A stretch of 64,000 nt of DNA from Aristolochia californica (taxonomy: Eukaryota > Streptophyta > Magnoliopsida > Piperales > Aristolochiaceae), in the NCBI GenBank assembly GCA_029961685.1, contig JARWKL010000006.1, forward strand, positions 19,655,276 through 19,719,275, written 5' to 3'. The notes beneath the pieces are model-generated. The model made no database searches. It was not told where the DNA came from and saw only the letters and a program-made list of their open reading frames with translations. Below, in pieces: positions 62,201 through 64,000 of this stretch (position 1 is its first letter; the number at the start of each line of letters is the position of its first letter). Position numbers and translations under genes: made by a program.

Positions 62201-64000
62201 ATTATCTCTCTCAGCATTTGTGCATTTCAATTTGGTATGTTCAAATTTTTTTTTTTTGGGTCCAAACTTGTGCTCTCCCATTTTTCCTCGTAAACAAAAT
62301 AGATATAAGATTGCCACCAAACGAAAATTTTAGAGTTCATGTGTGCAAAAAAAATTCGAAAACTATAGAGAATTATTTCAGGCACTACAAATGAACCCCA
62401 AAATCCATGTTAGGGAAATTCCACTAGTACAACCCCCTAATAATAGCTTGGTGGAATTTTATAGGAAAGGGACTTCTAACTGATCCCAACATGCTTTAAG
62501 TGTGGTGGATGTGCATGCCACATGCATGTTGAGTTTGCAAGTGGCCTAATGATCCAAAAATTAGGGGGAGTAGAAAAAATCAAATTCTCAAGTGGTTGGA
62601 TATTTACCAACCCACTTTTTGCTTTTTGGAATTATCTCTCTCAGCATTTGTGCTTTTCCATTTGGGATGTTCAAATTTTTTTTTTTTTCGGGTCCAAACT
62701 TGTGCTCTCCCATTTTTCCTCGTAAACAAAAAAGATATAAGATCGCAACAAAACGAAAATTTTAGAGTTCATGTGTGCAAAAAAAATTCGAAAACTATAG
62801 AGAATTATTTCAGGCACTAAAAATGAGCCCCAAAATCCATGTTTGGGAAATTCCACTAGTACAACCCCCTAATAATAGCTTGGTGGAATTTTATAGGAAA
62901 GGGACTTCTAACTAATCCCAACATGCTTTATGTGTGGTTGATGTGCATGCCACAAGCAAGTTGAGGATGCAAGTGGCCTAATGATCCAAAAATTAGGGGG
63001 AGTTGAAAAAGTCCAATTCTCATGTGGTTGGATATTTACCAACCCACTTTTTGCTTATCCTTAAAAATCACTTTTTGCTTTTTGGAATTATCTCTCTCAG
63101 CATTTGTGCATTTCCATTTGGGATGTTCAAATTTTTTTTTTTTTTCGGGTCCAAAGTTGTGCTCTCCCATTTTTCCTCGTAAACAAAAAAGATATAAGAT
63201 CGCAACAAAACGAAAATTTTAGAGTTCATGTGTGCAAAAAAGTTTCGATAACCATAGATAATTATTTCAGGCACTAAAAATGAGCCCCAAAATCCATGTT
63301 TGGGAAATTCCACTAGTACAACCCCCTAATAATAGCTTGGTGGAATTTTATAAGCAAGGGACTTCTAACTGATCCCAACATGCTTTAAGTGTGGTGGATG
63401 TGCATGCCACAAGCATGTTGAGGATGCAAGTGGCCTAATGATCAAAAAATTAGGGGGACTAGAAAAAATCAAATTCTCAAGTGGTTGGATATTTACCAAC
63501 CCACTTTTTGCCTATCCTTAAAAATCACTTTTTGCTTTGTGGAATTATCTCTCTCAGCATTTGTGCATTTCAATTTGGTATGTTCAAATTTTTTTTTTTT
63601 GGGTCCAAACTTGTGCTCTCCCATTTTTCCTCGTAAACAAAATAGATATAAGATTGCCACCAAACGAAAATTTTAGAGTTCATGTGTGCAAAAAAAATTC
63701 GAAAACTATAGAGAATTATTTCAGGCACTACAAATGAACCCCAAAATCCATGTTAGGGAAATTCCACTAGTACAACCCCCTAATAATAGCTTGGTGGAAT
63801 TTTATAGGAAAGGGACTTCTAACTGATCCCAACATGCTTTAAGTGTGGTGGATGTGCATGCCACATGCATGTTGAGTTTGCAAGTGGCCTAATGATCCAA
63901 AAATTAGGGGGAGTAGAAAAAATCAAATTCTCAAGTGGTTGGATATTTACCAACCCACTTTTTGCTTTTTGGAATTATCTCTCTCAGCATTTGTGCTTTT

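Larger units (their letters stand above)
1..64000 (+). repeat. Satellite DNA array, ~455-bp monomer, head to tail
   Basis: The same AT-rich unit recurs without a break across the window. Landmarks in nearly every monomer, in order, are caacatgctt, a gcatgc palindrome, ggcctaatgatcc, ggttggatatttaccaacc, a T tract followed by ggg, ctcgtaaac, gcaaaaaaaattcg, ggaaattccac and gtggaatttt. I count 142 complete monomers plus a partial one at 63830-64000. All are in the same orientation and no inversion was found. Full-length monomers are 450-458 bp and a deletion class is 429-433 bp. No foreign insertion interrupts the array, and both ends of the window lie inside it. The phase chosen is arbitrary. 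This organisation is typical of eukaryotic centromeric, pericentromeric or subtelomeric heterochromatin. I do not recognise the family. Confidence 0.98.
44574..64000 (+). repeat. Homogenised 3-monomer HOR array, 1343-bp period
   Basis: The unit is A (454 bp), B (432 bp), C (457 bp), total 1343 bp. A monomers start at 44574, 45917, 47260, 48603, 49946, 51289, 52632, 53975, 55318, 56661, 58004, 59347, 60690, 62033 and 63376. The first 13 units from 45917 span 17459 bp, exactly 13 times 1343, so no indel separates them. The only substitution I saw among them is C to A at 47327. The unit at 44574 differs from the rest in A (gggatg rather than ggtatg at 46120-equivalent). The array is cut by the window end inside B. 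Confidence 0.97.

Noticed and set aside
1..64000. CRISPR array
   Set aside because: The period is about 455 bp, the whole unit is repeated, and there are no short direct repeats separated by unique spacers.
1..64000. CENP-B box (TTCG....A..CGGG pattern)
   Set aside because: The best local candidates (ttcgggtccaaac, and ttcgttttgttgcg on the minus strand) do not match the required core positions.
1..64000. Telomere-type repeats, prompted by aattaggggg in each monomer
   Set aside because: It occurs once per monomer, never in tandem, and the G run is too long for the plant or animal telomere unit.
1..64000. rDNA intergenic spacer subrepeats or LTRs in tandem
   Set aside because: No 18S, 5.8S, 25S or 5S sequence, and no primer-binding site, polypurine tract or TG...CA ends recurring with the period.

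Overview
The whole 64 kb window is one uninterrupted array of satellite DNA. It is built from an AT-rich monomer of about 455 bp, repeated head to tail in one orientation. I count 142 complete monomers plus a final partial one. Using the recurring start caacatgctt as an arbitrary phase, full-length monomers are 450-458 bp and a derived short class is 429-433 bp. I see no gene, RNA gene, transposon, CRISPR array or unique sequence, and the array runs off both ends. This points to constitutive heterochromatin (centromeric, pericentromeric or subtelomeric) of a eukaryote with a large, well-assembled genome. I do not recognise the family and cannot name the species. A plant is possible, but nothing in the sequence proves it.

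Layout from left to right. (1) 1-10906: 24 full-length, mutually diverged monomers, with only local multi-monomer duplications (3-mer at 1816-4549, 5-mer at 5912-9086). (2) 10907-13591: the first short monomers appear, followed by a 4-monomer unit that foreshadows the next block. (3) 13592-25762: three copies of a 9-monomer higher-order repeat (HOR) of about 4057 bp. Copies 2 and 3 are nearly identical. (4) 25763-30273: a fourth 9-mer copy scrambled by hybrid monomers. (5) 30274-44573: a mosaic of recombinant monomers in which the three types of the final HOR (A, B, C) are first seen together. (6) 44574-64000: a 3-monomer HOR of exactly 1343 bp (A 454 + B 432 + C 457). Thirteen consecutive complete copies (45917-63375) have an exactly constant period, and I could see only one substitution among them.

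The window therefore reads as a transect from old, diverged satellite on the left to a very recently amplified or homogenised HOR on the right. The intermediate recombination products are still visible: monomer fusions, a 24-bp deletion between 10-bp direct repeats, and conversion-like patchworks. Each monomer also carries three short dyad symmetries and a homopolymer T tract. The many open reading frames of 60-146 codons are by-products of the repeat and are not annotated as genes. Monomer boundaries and differences were read by eye, so the divergence statements are qualitative.
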